Part shown: piece after piece, positions 9,156 to 18,371 of the stretch
Numbering within the stretch: the stretch's first letter is position 1
Layout of the letters: each line of letters opens with the position of its first letter
Source of the DNA: Lutimaribacter degradans
GTDB lineage: Bacteria > Pseudomonadota > Alphaproteobacteria > Rhodobacterales > Rhodobacteraceae
Length of the DNA stretch: 64,000 bases
Reading direction: 5' to 3'
Assembly: GCF_023703375.1 (NCBI RefSeq)
Contig: NZ_JAMQGO010000001.1
Location: 434,001-498,000, forward strand
Position numbers and translations under genes: made by a program
Notes under the pieces: model-generated
Database searches by the model: none
Told to the model about the DNA's origin: nothing
What the model saw: only the letters and a program-made list of their open reading frames with translations

Positions 9156-9177
9156 CACGGCCCCGCGCGGGGCCGTG
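9156..9177. terminator. 22-bp perfect palindrome between convergent operons
   Basis: The bases 9156-9177 form a perfect palindrome with a GC-rich core (CACGGCCCCGC and its complement). It sits between the end of the DUF815 gene and the end of the nlpD-like gene, which converge here. It is probably a two-way terminator; no T run is attached. Confidence 0.55.
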
Positions 9178-9192
9178 TTACGCGGGCGCGAG

Positions 9193-10401
9193 TCAGTTCA
9201 GGTACGGGTTGGGGTCGACGCTGTCAAAGCCGTCGCGCACCTCGAAATGCACGTAGTTGGCATTGCCGTCACGCAGTTGTGCGATGGTTTGCCCGCGGCT
9301 GACACTGTCGCCCTTCTTGACGCGGATGTTGGACACGTTGGCGTAGACGGTCAGCAGGTTGTCGGGGTGCTTGACCACCACGATGGGCACCTCGTTGGCA
9401 TCCGAGGTGATGGCGGCCACCGTGCCGTCCGCCGCTGCCTTGACGGCGCTGCCCGAGGCGGCCTGGATGTCGATGCCCTCGTTCCGGCCCTGGGCGTAAT
9501 CGCGGATGATCTTGCCCTGCACCGGGTAGCCCATGCGCGCGCCGGAATTGCTCGTGGCGGCGTCCGCGCCGCCCAGGTCGGGAGTCGCGGCGGTGACGGG
9601 CTCGGATGCGGCTTCGTTGTCGTCTGGCAGCGGTTTCGAGGCCGAGGGCGGTGTCGGCGTGGGGCTGCCGGTGCCGGGCGCGGCCGTGTCCAGCGTGGTG
9701 GTGGTTGTGGCCGGTGCGGCGGCTGCAACAGGTTCGCTGGCGGTGTCGTCGCTTTGCGATTGTGCCACGGGGATCAGCAGATACTGCCCCTCGCGCACCG
9801 AGAAATCACGGCCCAGCCCGTTCCACTCTGCCAGCGAGCGAACGGTCACGTTGTAAAGCCGCGCGATGGTATAGGCGGTTTCCCCGCGCTTGACCTGGTG
9901 GCGAACCGGTTCGACACCGTCCTTGCCCGCGGCCTGGACCGGCGCGCGTTCGTCGGGTCCGGCCCGATCAATGGCGTTGCCGGCCAGCGTGGTGATATCG
10001 ACTCCGGCGGGGGCGCCCGTGGCGGTCGAGGGTTCGGCCACGCGGTTGGGCAGGGCGATCACCTCGCCCTCGCGCAGCTTGTCGTCAAGCCGCAGCCCGT
10101 TATAGCGCGCCAGCGCCGCGCCGTCGGTGCCGACGCGCAACGCCACGTCCTGCACGGTGTCACCGCGTTCAGCGATGGCGACCTGGTAGCCGGGATACGA
10201 GATCACGCCACGATCATCAGGGGCGGGCCGGCTGGCGGTGGCCTGTCGCGCGGCTTCGGCCGTTGATGGCGCATTGCCGAAATTACCGCGCAGGTCGAAA
10301 TCCAGCGGTGACTGGCAGCCGGCCAGCAGGGCGGTGGCGACCAGTGGCAAAACCACGCGTCGGCTGCGCGGCAGGCGGACAGGGGGGTGGGTGTCTGTCA
10401 T
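9193..10401 (-). CDS. nlpD: NlpD-like lipoprotein with LysM domains and degenerate LytM domain
   Basis: The 402-residue protein has a lipoprotein signal (VATALLAGC, lipid Cys29), two LysM peptidoglycan-binding domains (about 72-117 and 168-211), a Thr/Pro/Ala linker and a C-terminal M23/LytM domain. Three of the four usual zinc or catalytic positions are changed (Asn307, Asn355 and Tyr383 in place of His); Asp311 and His385 remain. This is the pattern of NlpD/EnvC amidase activators, not of active endopeptidases. GAGG lies before the chosen ATG. It follows surE and pcm, the same order as in gammaproteobacteria. Likely role: activating an amidase for cell separation in the periplasm. Confidence 0.88.
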   Translation of the reverse strand: MTDTHPPVRLPRSRRVVLPLVATALLAGCQSPLDFDLRGNFGNAPSTAEAARQATASRPAPDDRGVISYPGYQVAIAERGDTVQDVALRVGTDGAALARYNGLRLDDKLREGEVIALPNRVAEPSTATGAPAGVDITTLAGNAIDRAGPDERAPVQAAGKDGVEPVRHQVKRGETAYTIARLYNVTVRSLAEWNGLGRDFSVREGQYLLIPVAQSQSDDTASEPVAAAAPATTTTTLDTAAPGTGSPTPTPPSASKPLPDDNEAASEPVTAATPDLGGADAATSNSGARMGYPVQGKIIRDYAQGRNEGIDIQAASGSAVKAAADGTVAAITSDANEVPIVVVKHPDNLLTVYANVSNIRVKKGDSVSRGQTIAQLRDGNANYVHFEVRDGFDSVDPNPYLN

Positions 10402-10482
10402 CTCGATATCCTCATACTTGGTGCCCCTTGTAGCCGGGGCTTTGCACCTGTTCACCGTTCGACACGGGGGCCGTTACCCCCC

Positions 10483-11139
10483 TTACTCATCGCGGCCCAA
10501 CCCTTCGACCAGTGGCACGAAGCGCACCGGGCGCAGTTCGTCATACTCAAAGCCCGTGTCGTGGCGCGTCACGCGGATCAGGCTTTGCACCGTGTCCGAC
10601 TGGCCCACGGGCACGACCATGATACCCCCGATCTTCAATTGAGCCAAGAGCGGGCCGGGTGGGTCTTCGGCGGCGGCGGTCACGAGAATGCGATCAAACG
10701 GAGCCTGGTCGGGCAGCCCGAACGAGCCATCGGCGGTGACGGCGGTGATATTCACCAGCCCCATCGTTTCAAAGATATGCCGCGCAGCCTGCACCAGCCG
10801 GCGATAGCGATCGACGGTATAGACGCGCCGCGCCAACTGGCTGAGGATCGCCGCCTGGTACCCGCTGCCTGTGCCAACCTCGAGCACCTTGTCGCGTGGC
10901 TGGATGTTCAGCGCCTGGGTCATCAAGCCCACGACCGAGGGCTGGCTGATCGTCTGCCCGCAGGCGATGGGCAGCGGCATGTCGTCGTAAGCCCGGTCGG
11001 CAAAGATCCCGCGCACGAAAGGCGCGCGGTCGATCTTTTCCATCGCACCCAGCACGCGCGCATCCGTCACCCCGCGCGAACGCAGCGCGAAAAGAAACTG
11101 CATCTTGCGTTCGGCGATGGCGTCGGGCTCGTCGTTCAT
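10483..11139 (-). CDS. pcm: Protein-L-isoaspartate O-methyltransferase
   Basis: The 218-residue SAM-dependent enzyme methylates isoaspartyl residues in damaged proteins and so starts their repair. Family motifs include [18 protein letters not shown], the SAM-binding [15 protein letters not shown] and [12 protein letters not shown]. The ATG overlaps the surE stop by ATGA, so expression is coupled to surE. Confidence 0.93.
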   Translation of the reverse strand: MNDEPDAIAERKMQFLFALRSRGVTDARVLGAMEKIDRAPFVRGIFADRAYDDMPLPIACGQTISQPSVVGLMTQALNIQPRDKVLEVGTGSGYQAAILSQLARRVYTVDRYRRLVQAARHIFETMGLVNITAVTADGSFGLPDQAPFDRILVTAAAEDPPGPLLAQLKIGGIMVVPVGQSDTVQSLIRVTRHDTGFEYDELRPVRFVPLVEGLGRDE

Positions 11140-11918
11140 AGGGTGTCTTTCAGCGCCTCTATCGTGGTGTGACAGGTCAGGTCGGCGCGCATCGGCGTGA
11201 CCGAGATATATCCATCGAGGTTGACCGCGGCATCCGACCCGGGCTCGGTCTGGACATGCTGATCGCCCCCCTTGATCCACAGGAACCGCCGCCCCGAGGG
11301 CGACAGGTGCGGTTCGACCTTGAAAGGGGCGTGGCGCCGGAACCCTTGGGGAGCCAGAACCGCGCCCAGAACATCTTCGGCGCCGACGGGCGGAAAGTTG
11401 ATGTTGAAGAACAGCCGGTAATCGGCCTCCTCTTCGGGCATGGCGGCCAGCAACTTGCGGATCAGGGCCGGGCCGTGAACGCCGGCGGCCTCGAACTGGT
11501 TCTCGGCTGTGAAGTTCTGCGGGCCCAGGTATTGGGACAGCGCCATCGCGGGCACGCCCTGCAGCGCCGCCTCCATCGCGCCGCCAAGCGTGCCGGAATA
11601 AAGCGCGTTCTGGGCGGAATTGTTGCCCCGGTTGACGCCCGAAAGCACCAGGTCTGGGCGGGCCTCCATCATCACGTCATGCAGGCCGGCCAACACGCAA
11701 TCGGCAGGGCTGCCCTCGGCGGCAAAGCGGCGCTCGGCCATCTTGGCCAGAAGGGTCGGGTGGGTGTAGCTGATGCAATGGGCAACGCCCGATTGCTCGA
11801 AAGCGGGCGCCACCACCCAGACCTCGCCCTCGGGGCCGGCCAGTTCGGCGGCGATCTCTTCCATCACCTTCAGCCCCGGCGCGTTTATGCCGTCGTCGTT
11901 CGTTACCAGAATACGCAA
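11136..11918 (-). CDS. surE: 5'/3'-nucleotidase SurE
   Basis: The 260-residue enzyme removes phosphate from nucleoside monophosphates. The N-terminal metal site is [15 protein letters not shown] and the conserved SGVNRGNN loop is present, as is LFFNINFPP. The start codon is TTG, since the family N-terminus begins exactly there and no ATG is near; a GGGG stretch lies about 8 nt before it. It heads the surE-pcm-nlpD run. Confidence 0.93.
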   Translation of the reverse strand: MRILVTNDDGINAPGLKVMEEIAAELAGPEGEVWVVAPAFEQSGVAHCISYTHPTLLAKMAERRFAAEGSPADCVLAGLHDVMMEARPDLVLSGVNRGNNSAQNALYSGTLGGAMEAALQGVPAMALSQYLGPQNFTAENQFEAAGVHGPALIRKLLAAMPEEEADYRLFFNINFPPVGAEDVLGAVLAPQGFRRHAPFKVEPHLSPSGRRFLWIKGGDQHVQTEPGSDAAVNLDGYISVTPMRADLTCHTTIEALKDTL

Positions 11919-12064
11919 TGTCCTGCCCCTGTCTTGCCCTTGGATTTCCTTAGTGGACGGGGGCGATCAGGGCAAGCGTGGCGGCGCGCGCCATCACACG
12001 CGCAAGGAGACCGTTGCCCCGTCGTCGCAAGCTGCGGCACGGCCGGGGCCGGGAAGGGTGAAGA

Positions 12065-12706
12065 TCAGGCCAGACCGGCGAGCAGGCGTTTTGCCTCGTC
12101 CATCGGGCGGGCCAGCCCGTCACGGTTTTCACCGGGAAAGAAGCGCGCGCGCGTGGCGGTTGGCATGGGCGCGGGCGACAAGACATGCACGCGCGGGCCG
12201 GTTCTGACCGTTTCGGCAGCCCAGCTTTGCGCCAAGGCGATCTGTGCGGCCTTGCTGGCACCGTAGGCACCAAAGAATTTCTCGCCCGCGTGGGTGTCAT
12301 CGAAAAACAGGGCCGTGCCCGCCTCGCCCAGCAGGGGCGCGACGAACGGGATCAGCACGCCAGTGGCGGTCACGTTCACGTCGACGGATTTCCGCCAATC
12401 CTTCTGGTCTAGAAAGAAGGCCGGGCCCATGGGGGCGGCATGTACGGCGGTGTGTGCCCAAAGGTCGATCCGGCCCCAACGGTCGAAGATCGAGCGGCAA
12501 AGCTGGGCCATCGCGTCGGTGTTGGTGATATCCATGGGCGCAAGCGTTGCGCTGCCGCCTCGGGCCTGGATGCGGTCATCCAGTTCTTCGAGCGCGCCGG
12601 TGGTGCGCGCCACGGCCACGACGTGGTAGGTGTCGCAAAGCGTTTCGGCCAGCGCGGCGCCAAGCCCGCGCGAGGCCCCGGTGACAAGGGCGATCTTCTG
12701 TTCCAT
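12065..12706 (-). CDS. SDR family oxidoreductase
   Basis: The 213-residue protein is a classical short-chain dehydrogenase: TGASRGLG for cofactor binding near the N-terminus and YGASKAAQ with the catalytic Tyr and Lys. The usual NAG motif is replaced by AHTAVHAAP. The chosen ATG begins MEQKIALVTGAS. The substrate is unknown. The 146 bp to surE contain no further gene that I can support. Confidence 0.85.
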   Translation of the reverse strand: MEQKIALVTGASRGLGAALAETLCDTYHVVAVARTTGALEELDDRIQARGGSATLAPMDITNTDAMAQLCRSIFDRWGRIDLWAHTAVHAAPMGPAFFLDQKDWRKSVDVNVTATGVLIPFVAPLLGEAGTALFFDDTHAGEKFFGAYGASKAAQIALAQSWAAETVRTGPRVHVLSPAPMPTATRARFFPGENRDGLARPMDEAKRLLAGLA

Positions 12707-12758
12707 GGGGCGTGCTTTGCGCCTTTTGCACCGGGGCGTCAAGCGGTGCGCACGTGGC

Positions 12759-13019
12759 CTATTGGCCGGGCATGGTCAGCGTCACGGGTTGGCCACGCTT
12801 GGTGGCTTGCAACTGGCCCGGCATGATGGCCGTGACGCGCAGCCCGGCCACGCGATCGCCGATCTGCACGCGCTTGACCCGCCCCGAGGGCAGGCGCAGC
12901 AACGCCGTGCTGTCGGCCTCGTGTCCGAACGTGCCGATCAGCATCGCGTCGCGTGACATGCGTATGCTGTTGGTGGCGATTTCGGCCACCTTCTGGGAAG
13001 TCTGCGTGGAGTTGGCCAT
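12759..13019 (-). CDS. Small PilP-like protein
   Basis: The 86-residue protein has a C-terminal segment LLRLPSGRVKRVQIGDRVAGLRVTAI that resembles the beta-rich domain of type IV pilus PilP-like proteins. There is no signal peptide or membrane segment, and no pilus gene is nearby. It sits between purF and an SDR on the same strand. The function is unknown and the PilP likeness is tentative. Confidence 0.65.
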   Translation of the reverse strand: MANSTQTSQKVAEIATNSIRMSRDAMLIGTFGHEADSTALLRLPSGRVKRVQIGDRVAGLRVTAIMPGQLQATKRGQPVTLTMPGQ

Positions 13020-13082
13020 TTTGAATCTGTCCGTTGCTGGGTAAGTCGAACCGGGCAGATATGGCAATGCTGCGGCAGCGAA

Positions 13083-13113
13083 AAGGGCGCGTGCAGGCCA
13101 TGCGCGCGCCCTT
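13083..13113 (-). terminator. Intrinsic terminator after purF
   Basis: A 13-bp stem with one imperfect pair (arms 13083-13095 and 13101-13113, loop of 5 nt) lies after purF. Read on the minus strand, it ends in CCCTTTTC, giving a short T run. Confidence 0.7.
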
Positions 13114-13140
13114 GCCGACCTGGTGGCGGGATGTCGCCTG

Positions 13141-14637
13141 TTACTCGGCCGCTTTCAGTTCAAAGCCCTTTTCGATCATGTCCGAGGGCGCAACCGGATA
13201 GTCGCCCGAGAAACAAGCATCGCAATATTGCGGGCATTTGACATCGCGGCCCTGCGCTTCGCCCACCGCGCGGTAAAGCCCGTCGAGCGAGATGAATTTC
13301 AGGCTGTCGATGGCCAGGTGTTCGCGCATCTCGTCTTCGCTCATGGTGGCGGCCAACAGCTTTTCGCGCTGCGGCGTGTCGACCCCGTAGAAACAGGGCC
13401 ACGAGGTCGGCGGGCTGGCGATACGGAAATGCACCTCTGCCGCACCGGCATCGAGAATCATTTCCTTGATCTTGCGGCTGGTGGTGCCGCGCACCACGCT
13501 GTCATCGACCAGGATCACGCGTTTGCCCTCGATCAGGGCGCGGTTGACGTTCAACTTCAGCCGCACGCCCATGTTGCGGATCTGCTCGGTCGGTTCGATG
13601 AAGGTGCGGCCCATGTACTGGTTGCGGATGATGCCCATGCCGTAGGGAATACCGCTTTCGTGGGCATAGCCGATGGCCGCGGGCGTGCCGCTGTCGGGCA
13701 CCGGGCAGACCAGGTCGGCATCGACCGGGGCCTCGCGCGCCAGTTCCACGCCGATCTGGCGGCGCGTTTCATAGACCGAACGCCCCCCGATGATTGAATC
13801 GGGGCGCGAGAAATAGACATGTTCGAATATGCAAAAACGGGGCGCGGCGGGCATGAACGGGTGCAGGCTGGTCAATTCACCATCCTCGATCACGACCATT
13901 TCGCCTGGCTCAACGTCGCGCAGGTATTCCGCCCCGATGATATCCAAAGCGCAGGTTTCCGACGAAAGCACCCAGCCTTCGTCACCTATCTTGCCAATCA
14001 CCAGGGGCCGCACGCCCAGCGGGTCGCGCACGCCGATCAGCTTGGTGCGGGTCATGGCGACGATGGAAAACGCCCCTTCGACGCGACGCAGCGCGTCCAT
14101 CATGCGTTCGGGCACCTTGCGTTGCAGCGACCGGGCCATCAGGTGGATGATGCATTCGCTGTCGGATGAGCTTTGGAAGATCGAGCCGCGCTCGATCAGC
14201 TCGCGGCGCAGGGCGTCGGCATTGGTGATGTTGCCGTTATGCGCGATCGCCGCGCCGCCCATGCTGAACTCGCCGAAAAACGGCTGCACGTCGCGGATTT
14301 GCGTCGCGCCCTTGGACCCGGCAGTGGAATAGCGCACATGCCCTATGGCCAGCGCGCCGGGCAGGGTTTCCATCAGCGATTGCTTGGTGAAATTGTCGCG
14401 CACGTAGCCAAAGCGGCGGGCGCTGTTGAACCCGCTTTCCGGGTCATAGCTGACGATGCCGCCGGCCTCTTGCCCGCGATGCTGCAAGGCGTGCAGGCCA
14501 AGAGCCACGAAATTCGCGGCGTCGCTGACACCGTTGACACCGAAAACGCCGCATTCCTCGTGCAGCTTGTCGTCGCCCAGATCTGGGTTCCAGGCGTCAA
14601 AGTCGAAAGGATGAGCGGGGGGCATATGCTTGGACAA
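13141..14637 (-). CDS. purF: Amidophosphoribosyltransferase
   Basis: The 498-residue enzyme makes phosphoribosylamine from PRPP and glutamine, the first step of purine synthesis. The N-terminal nucleophile is Cys29 in KLHEECGVFG, exposed after cleavage of a propeptide. The PRPP loop VILVDDSVVRGTTS is present. A TTG start is preferred because GGAG lies 6 nt upstream of it; the ATG four codons later has no site at a usable distance. The propeptide would then be 28 residues. It lies downstream of cvpA, as in many proteobacteria, and ends before a terminator. Confidence 0.94.
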   Translation of the reverse strand: MSKHMPPAHPFDFDAWNPDLGDDKLHEECGVFGVNGVSDAANFVALGLHALQHRGQEAGGIVSYDPESGFNSARRFGYVRDNFTKQSLMETLPGALAIGHVRYSTAGSKGATQIRDVQPFFGEFSMGGAAIAHNGNITNADALRRELIERGSIFQSSSDSECIIHLMARSLQRKVPERMMDALRRVEGAFSIVAMTRTKLIGVRDPLGVRPLVIGKIGDEGWVLSSETCALDIIGAEYLRDVEPGEMVVIEDGELTSLHPFMPAAPRFCIFEHVYFSRPDSIIGGRSVYETRRQIGVELAREAPVDADLVCPVPDSGTPAAIGYAHESGIPYGMGIIRNQYMGRTFIEPTEQIRNMGVRLKLNVNRALIEGKRVILVDDSVVRGTTSRKIKEMILDAGAAEVHFRIASPPTSWPCFYGVDTPQREKLLAATMSEDEMREHLAIDSLKFISLDGLYRAVGEAQGRDVKCPQYCDACFSGDYPVAPSDMIEKGFELKAAE

Positions 14638-14737
14638 GGGCAGCTCCGATTCCGTGTGGCCTGCTTACGCGCCACTCATAAGGGCTTGTGGCGCCCGTGT
14701 CACGAAAGGATCACAATTGCCAAGACGGCTTGCACGA

Positions 14738-15304
14738 TTATTCGCTCACCGGGGCGTCGCATACGCCGACCAACTGCTCATACTGCGCTGTGACCCAGCC
14801 CAGGGCGGCCTCGGGGTTGCGGCCCTGGATGTTGTCGGCAAGTCGTCCGAACACGCGGGCCGAGCGCGAGTCGTCGATCATTGCAACATCCTGGTTGGTA
14901 ATGACCGTTTCGTAAACGAAATAGGACACGGCCACCAACAGGATGCCACGCAGCACCCCGAACAGGAAGCCGACACCCTGGTCGAGCCCGCCCAGGGCCG
15001 AGCGTTGCACCAGCGATGAAAACAGCGGCGTGAACAGCGATGCCACAACAAGCGCCACGGCAAACACGGCGGAAAAGGCGGCGATGATCGACAATTCGCA
15101 ACTGTCGGCCAGCATCGCGCCCACCATGGGCACTTCCTTGACCAGTGGTTGCACTTGCGGGGCAAAGATGAAGGCCAGGATGCCGGCGACGATCCAGCCG
15201 GCGATGGCCAGTGCCTCGCGCACGAAACCGCGTGCATAGGCCAGCAACGCCGAAACAACGATGATCAGCGCCACGACGCCGTCGATTAATGTGAAGCCTT
15301 CCAT
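14738..15304 (-). CDS. cvpA: CvpA family membrane protein
   Basis: The 188-residue inner-membrane protein has four hydrophobic segments and the family start FTLIDGVVALIIVVSALLAYARGFVREAL. CvpA is needed for colicin V export in E. coli; its native role is unsettled but linked to envelope homeostasis. Here, as elsewhere, it precedes purF, 100 bp apart. Confidence 0.9.
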   Translation of the reverse strand: MEGFTLIDGVVALIIVVSALLAYARGFVREALAIAGWIVAGILAFIFAPQVQPLVKEVPMVGAMLADSCELSIIAAFSAVFAVALVVASLFTPLFSSLVQRSALGGLDQGVGFLFGVLRGILLVAVSYFVYETVITNQDVAMIDDSRSARVFGRLADNIQGRNPEAALGWVTAQYEQLVGVCDAPVSE

Positions 15305-15324
15305 GGCACTCCCCGCCTGCCGCG

Positions 15325-16689
15325 CTAACCTGCCCCGAACACGTCTCCGACGAAGGTGGCCAGATCCTTCATTCGGGTCAGTGTCAGGCCACCATCGCCC
15401 GTCAGTTTTCCACCTGCCGGAACGATTGCCGCGTTGAAACCAAGTTTTCGGGCTTCTTTCAACCTGTTTTCGGCCTGACCGACGGGGCGCAGCGCGCCCG
15501 ACAGGCTTATTTCGCCGAAAACCACCGTTTCCGGGGGCAGGGCGGCGTCTTCGCGCGCGGAAAGCAGTGCGGCGGCCACGGCCAGGTCGGCCGCGGGCTC
15601 ACCCACTTTCAGCCCGCCGGCCACGTTCAGATAGACATCGAGCCCCGTAAAGGGGATGCCGCAACGCGCCTCGAGCACGGCAAGGATCATCGCCAGGCGC
15701 CCGCCATCCCAACCCACGACCGTGCGGCGGGGCTGGCTGTGCGGGCTGGGCGCGACCAGCGCCTGGAATTCGACCAGAACGGGGCGCGTGCCCTCGATGC
15801 CGGCAAAGACAACCGAGCCGGGGCTGGGCTCGCCCCGCTCCGAAAGGAACAGCGCCGAGGGGTTTGGCACCTCGGCCAGGCCGCCGCCCGTCATCTCGAA
15901 CACGCCGATTTCGTCGGCGGGGCCGAAACGGTTCTTGACGCTGCGCAGGATGCGGAACTGGTGGCCGCGCTCGCCTTCGAAATACAAGACGGTGTCGACC
16001 ATGTGCTCGACCACGCGGGGCCCCGCGATCTGGCCTTCCTTGGTGACATGGCCCACGAGGACCACGCTGACGCCGCGTCGTTTCGCGAATGTCGTCAGCT
16101 CATGGGCGGCGGCGCGCACCTGGCTGACGCTGCCCGGGGCGCTGTCGACATTGTCGGCCCACATCGTCTGGATCGAGTCGATGATCACCAGTTGCGGGCG
16201 TTCGGCATCGAGCGTTGTCAGGATGTCGCGCAGGTTCGTTTCGGCGGCCAGTTTCACCGGCGCATCGCCCAGGCCTAGCCGCTGGGCGCGCATGCGCACC
16301 TGTGCGCTGGCCTCTTCACCGCTGACGTAGAGCGTTTTCAGACCCGCCTGCGCAAACCGCGCGGCGGCTTGCAACAGAAGGGTGGATTTGCCGATGCCCG
16401 GATCACCACCCACGAGGATGGCGCTTGCCGGCACCAGCCCGCCGCCCAGCACGCGGTCAAGCTCGTCCATGCCCGATCGCGTGCGCGGTGGCGGGGCTTC
16501 CTCGGTTGACAGGTCGCTCAACACCATGGCGCGTCCCCGCGAGGCCCCGAGCGATTTCGAGGCCGGCCCGGCGCTTAACGGCGCCTCTTCGACGATGCTG
16601 TTCCATTCGCCGCAGGCGTCGCAGCGCCCCGACCACTTGTTATGCGACGCGCCACAGGCCGTGCAGGTGAAACTGGGTGACTTTGCCAT
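15325..16689 (-). CDS. radA: DNA repair protein RadA
   Basis: The 454-residue RecA-like ATPase acts in recombination by promoting branch migration. It has a four-Cys zinc finger (Cys9, 12, 23, 26), Walker A GGDPGIGKST (94-103), the RadA signature KNRFG and a C-terminal Lon-protease-like domain (DLAVAAALLSAREDAALP). Length and layout are standard. It is in line with cvpA and purF, 20 bp from cvpA. Confidence 0.96.
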   Translation of the reverse strand: MAKSPSFTCTACGASHNKWSGRCDACGEWNSIVEEAPLSAGPASKSLGASRGRAMVLSDLSTEEAPPPRTRSGMDELDRVLGGGLVPASAILVGGDPGIGKSTLLLQAAARFAQAGLKTLYVSGEEASAQVRMRAQRLGLGDAPVKLAAETNLRDILTTLDAERPQLVIIDSIQTMWADNVDSAPGSVSQVRAAAHELTTFAKRRGVSVVLVGHVTKEGQIAGPRVVEHMVDTVLYFEGERGHQFRILRSVKNRFGPADEIGVFEMTGGGLAEVPNPSALFLSERGEPSPGSVVFAGIEGTRPVLVEFQALVAPSPHSQPRRTVVGWDGGRLAMILAVLEARCGIPFTGLDVYLNVAGGLKVGEPAADLAVAAALLSAREDAALPPETVVFGEISLSGALRPVGQAENRLKEARKLGFNAAIVPAGGKLTGDGGLTLTRMKDLATFVGDVFGAG

Positions 16690-16735
16690 GATCGCTTAGT
16701 GCCGCATGGGACGGGGCCGGTCAAACCGCAAATGC

Positions 16736-17188
16736 CTAGCGCGGCGGAGCCTCGGCGATCCGTCGCGACAGGAGCCCGATCACAAGCGAGGCCAGGATGC
16801 AGCCCGTGAACATGTACAGCCCCCAGGCGGTTTCGATCCGGCCCACGCCGATCCCCTTGGCGACCGTGATGTAAAGCGCGACCAGAAAGATGTCGGCCAT
16901 GGCAAGCTTGCCCAGCACCGTCAGCACCGGCAATGCGCGCATGTCCAGCAGCCCGAACTGCACCAGCGCCAGGCCAAGGGTTTTCAGGTAGGGCACGAAA
17001 AGGGCGAAAAACGTCACGACAAGCGCCAGAAGCATGTCGCTTTGCCACAGCGCTTGCAGCCCCGAGATCACGCTGATTTCCGACAGGCTGAACAGCGGGA
17101 GCAAACCCGCCCGCATCAAGGGTGCGAACCACGCGATTGGAAAAAGGATCAGCAGCGACAGGTTGAGATATCGCAAAACGATCTGCAT
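16736..17188 (-). CDS. PqiA family membrane protein
   Basis: The 150-residue protein has about four membrane segments and matches a single PqiA module: YLNLSLLILFPIAWFAPL at the start, VPYLKTLGLALVQFG and LGKLAMADIFLVAL. Full PqiA has two such modules. PqiA works with MCE proteins in lipid trafficking between membranes, which fits the MlaF and MlaE genes just upstream. Confidence 0.8.
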   Translation of the reverse strand: MQIVLRYLNLSLLILFPIAWFAPLMRAGLLPLFSLSEISVISGLQALWQSDMLLALVVTFFALFVPYLKTLGLALVQFGLLDMRALPVLTVLGKLAMADIFLVALYITVAKGIGVGRIETAWGLYMFTGCILASLVIGLLSRRIAEAPPR

Positions 17189-17192
17189 GGAT

Positions 17193-17579
17193 CTATCGGG
17201 CCATGACCCAGAGCACCAGCAGCGCCGTCAGCAACAGGACGTGCAGAACATCGATCCAGCGCCAGCGCACGCCGCGCAGCAGCCCCGAGGCGAGCATGGG
17301 CAGGCTTGCCAGCAGCGGCAGCGCCATGCCGCCGGCCAGGTCGCCCGCCGCGCTGGCCATCCGCAGCACGCCGCCGCCGCGCAGGCCCATTGCAGCGGGC
17401 CCGATCAACGCCGCGGCCCCCGCGAGGGCCAACAGCAGCGCCAATGCCGCGGCCCACCGCGACACCCCGCGGGCCGAGAGCACGCGCACCAGGGCCAGAA
17501 AGGCCAAGGCCGGCAGGTACAGGAATTCGCGCAGGAATATGAAATTCACCAGCAGCGGGTCAGGTTGAAACGCGCCCAT
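17193..17579 (-). CDS. Small hydrophobic membrane protein
   Basis: I do not recognise this 128-residue protein. It has three or four hydrophobic stretches (for example WAAALALLLALAGAAALIG and VLHVLLLTALLVLWVMA) and an Ala/Leu-rich composition. It lies 9 nt after mlaF and 4 nt before the pqiA-like gene, so it is almost certainly in the same operon. In its position one might expect an MCE (MlaD-like) protein, but it has no such domain. Confidence 0.7.
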   Translation of the reverse strand: MGAFQPDPLLVNFIFLREFLYLPALAFLALVRVLSARGVSRWAAALALLLALAGAAALIGPAAMGLRGGGVLRMASAAGDLAGGMALPLLASLPMLASGLLRGVRWRWIDVLHVLLLTALLVLWVMAR

Positions 17580-17588
17580 TGTCGCGCC

Positions 17589-18335
17589 TCACCGTACCGC
17601 CGCGATCGGGCCTTCGGCGCGACCGTGGATGAACTGGTCCAGGTAGGGGTCGCCGCTGTTGTCCATTTGCGTCACCGGGCCGGTCCATTTGATGACCCCA
17701 TCGTGCAGCATCGCGATGTTGTCGGCAATGGCGCGCACGCTGGTCATGTCGTGGGTGATGGTCATGGCGGTTGCGCCCATCTCGGTCACGATTTCGCGGA
17801 TCAGGTCGTTGATCACGCCGGCCATTATCGGGTCGAGCCCGGTGGTGGGTTCGTCAAAAAAGATGATCTCGGGCTCGGCGGCGATGGCGCGGGCCAGCCC
17901 GACGCGCTTTTGCATGCCGCCTGACAGCTCGGCCGGCAGCTTGTCGGCCACGTCTGGCGACAGCCCGACGCGGCGCAGTTTCTCGATCGCGATTTCGCGC
18001 GCCTGTGCCTTGGGTTGTTTCAACCGGCCGCGCAGCAGGCGAAACGCCACGTTCTGCCAGACCGGCAAACTGTCGAACAGCGCGCCGCCCTGGAACAGCA
18101 TCCCGAACCGCGCCAGAAAGGCGTCACGGTCAACTTTCGTGACATCCTGCCCGTCAAGCGAGACTGTGCCGGCGTCGTGCTTCACAAGGCCCAGGATGCA
18201 TTTCAGCAGCACCGATTTGCCGGTGCCAGACCCGCCGATGATCACCATCGAGGTGCCGCTTTCGATCGTCAGGTCGACGCCGCGCAGCACGCGGTTCGCG
18301 CCGAACGCCTTGTGCACATCGTCAAGCGTGATCAT
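17589..18335 (-). CDS. mlaF: Phospholipid transport ABC ATPase MlaF
   Basis: The 248-residue ATPase has Walker A GGSGTGKSV, the signature LSGGMQKRVGLARAI and Walker B IIFFDEPTTGLDP. The LSGGMQKR form and the GMLFQGGALFDSLPVW stretch are characteristic of MlaF. It powers the inner-membrane complex that moves phospholipids between membranes. The partner permease MlaE is the next gene upstream. Confidence 0.92.
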   Translation of the reverse strand: MITLDDVHKAFGANRVLRGVDLTIESGTSMVIIGGSGTGKSVLLKCILGLVKHDAGTVSLDGQDVTKVDRDAFLARFGMLFQGGALFDSLPVWQNVAFRLLRGRLKQPKAQAREIAIEKLRRVGLSPDVADKLPAELSGGMQKRVGLARAIAAEPEIIFFDEPTTGLDPIMAGVINDLIREIVTEMGATAMTITHDMTSVRAIADNIAMLHDGVIKWTGPVTQMDNSGDPYLDQFIHGRAEGPIAAVR

Positions 18336-18371
18336 GGCGCCTCCTTGGCGGACATATATGCGCGCACCCCG

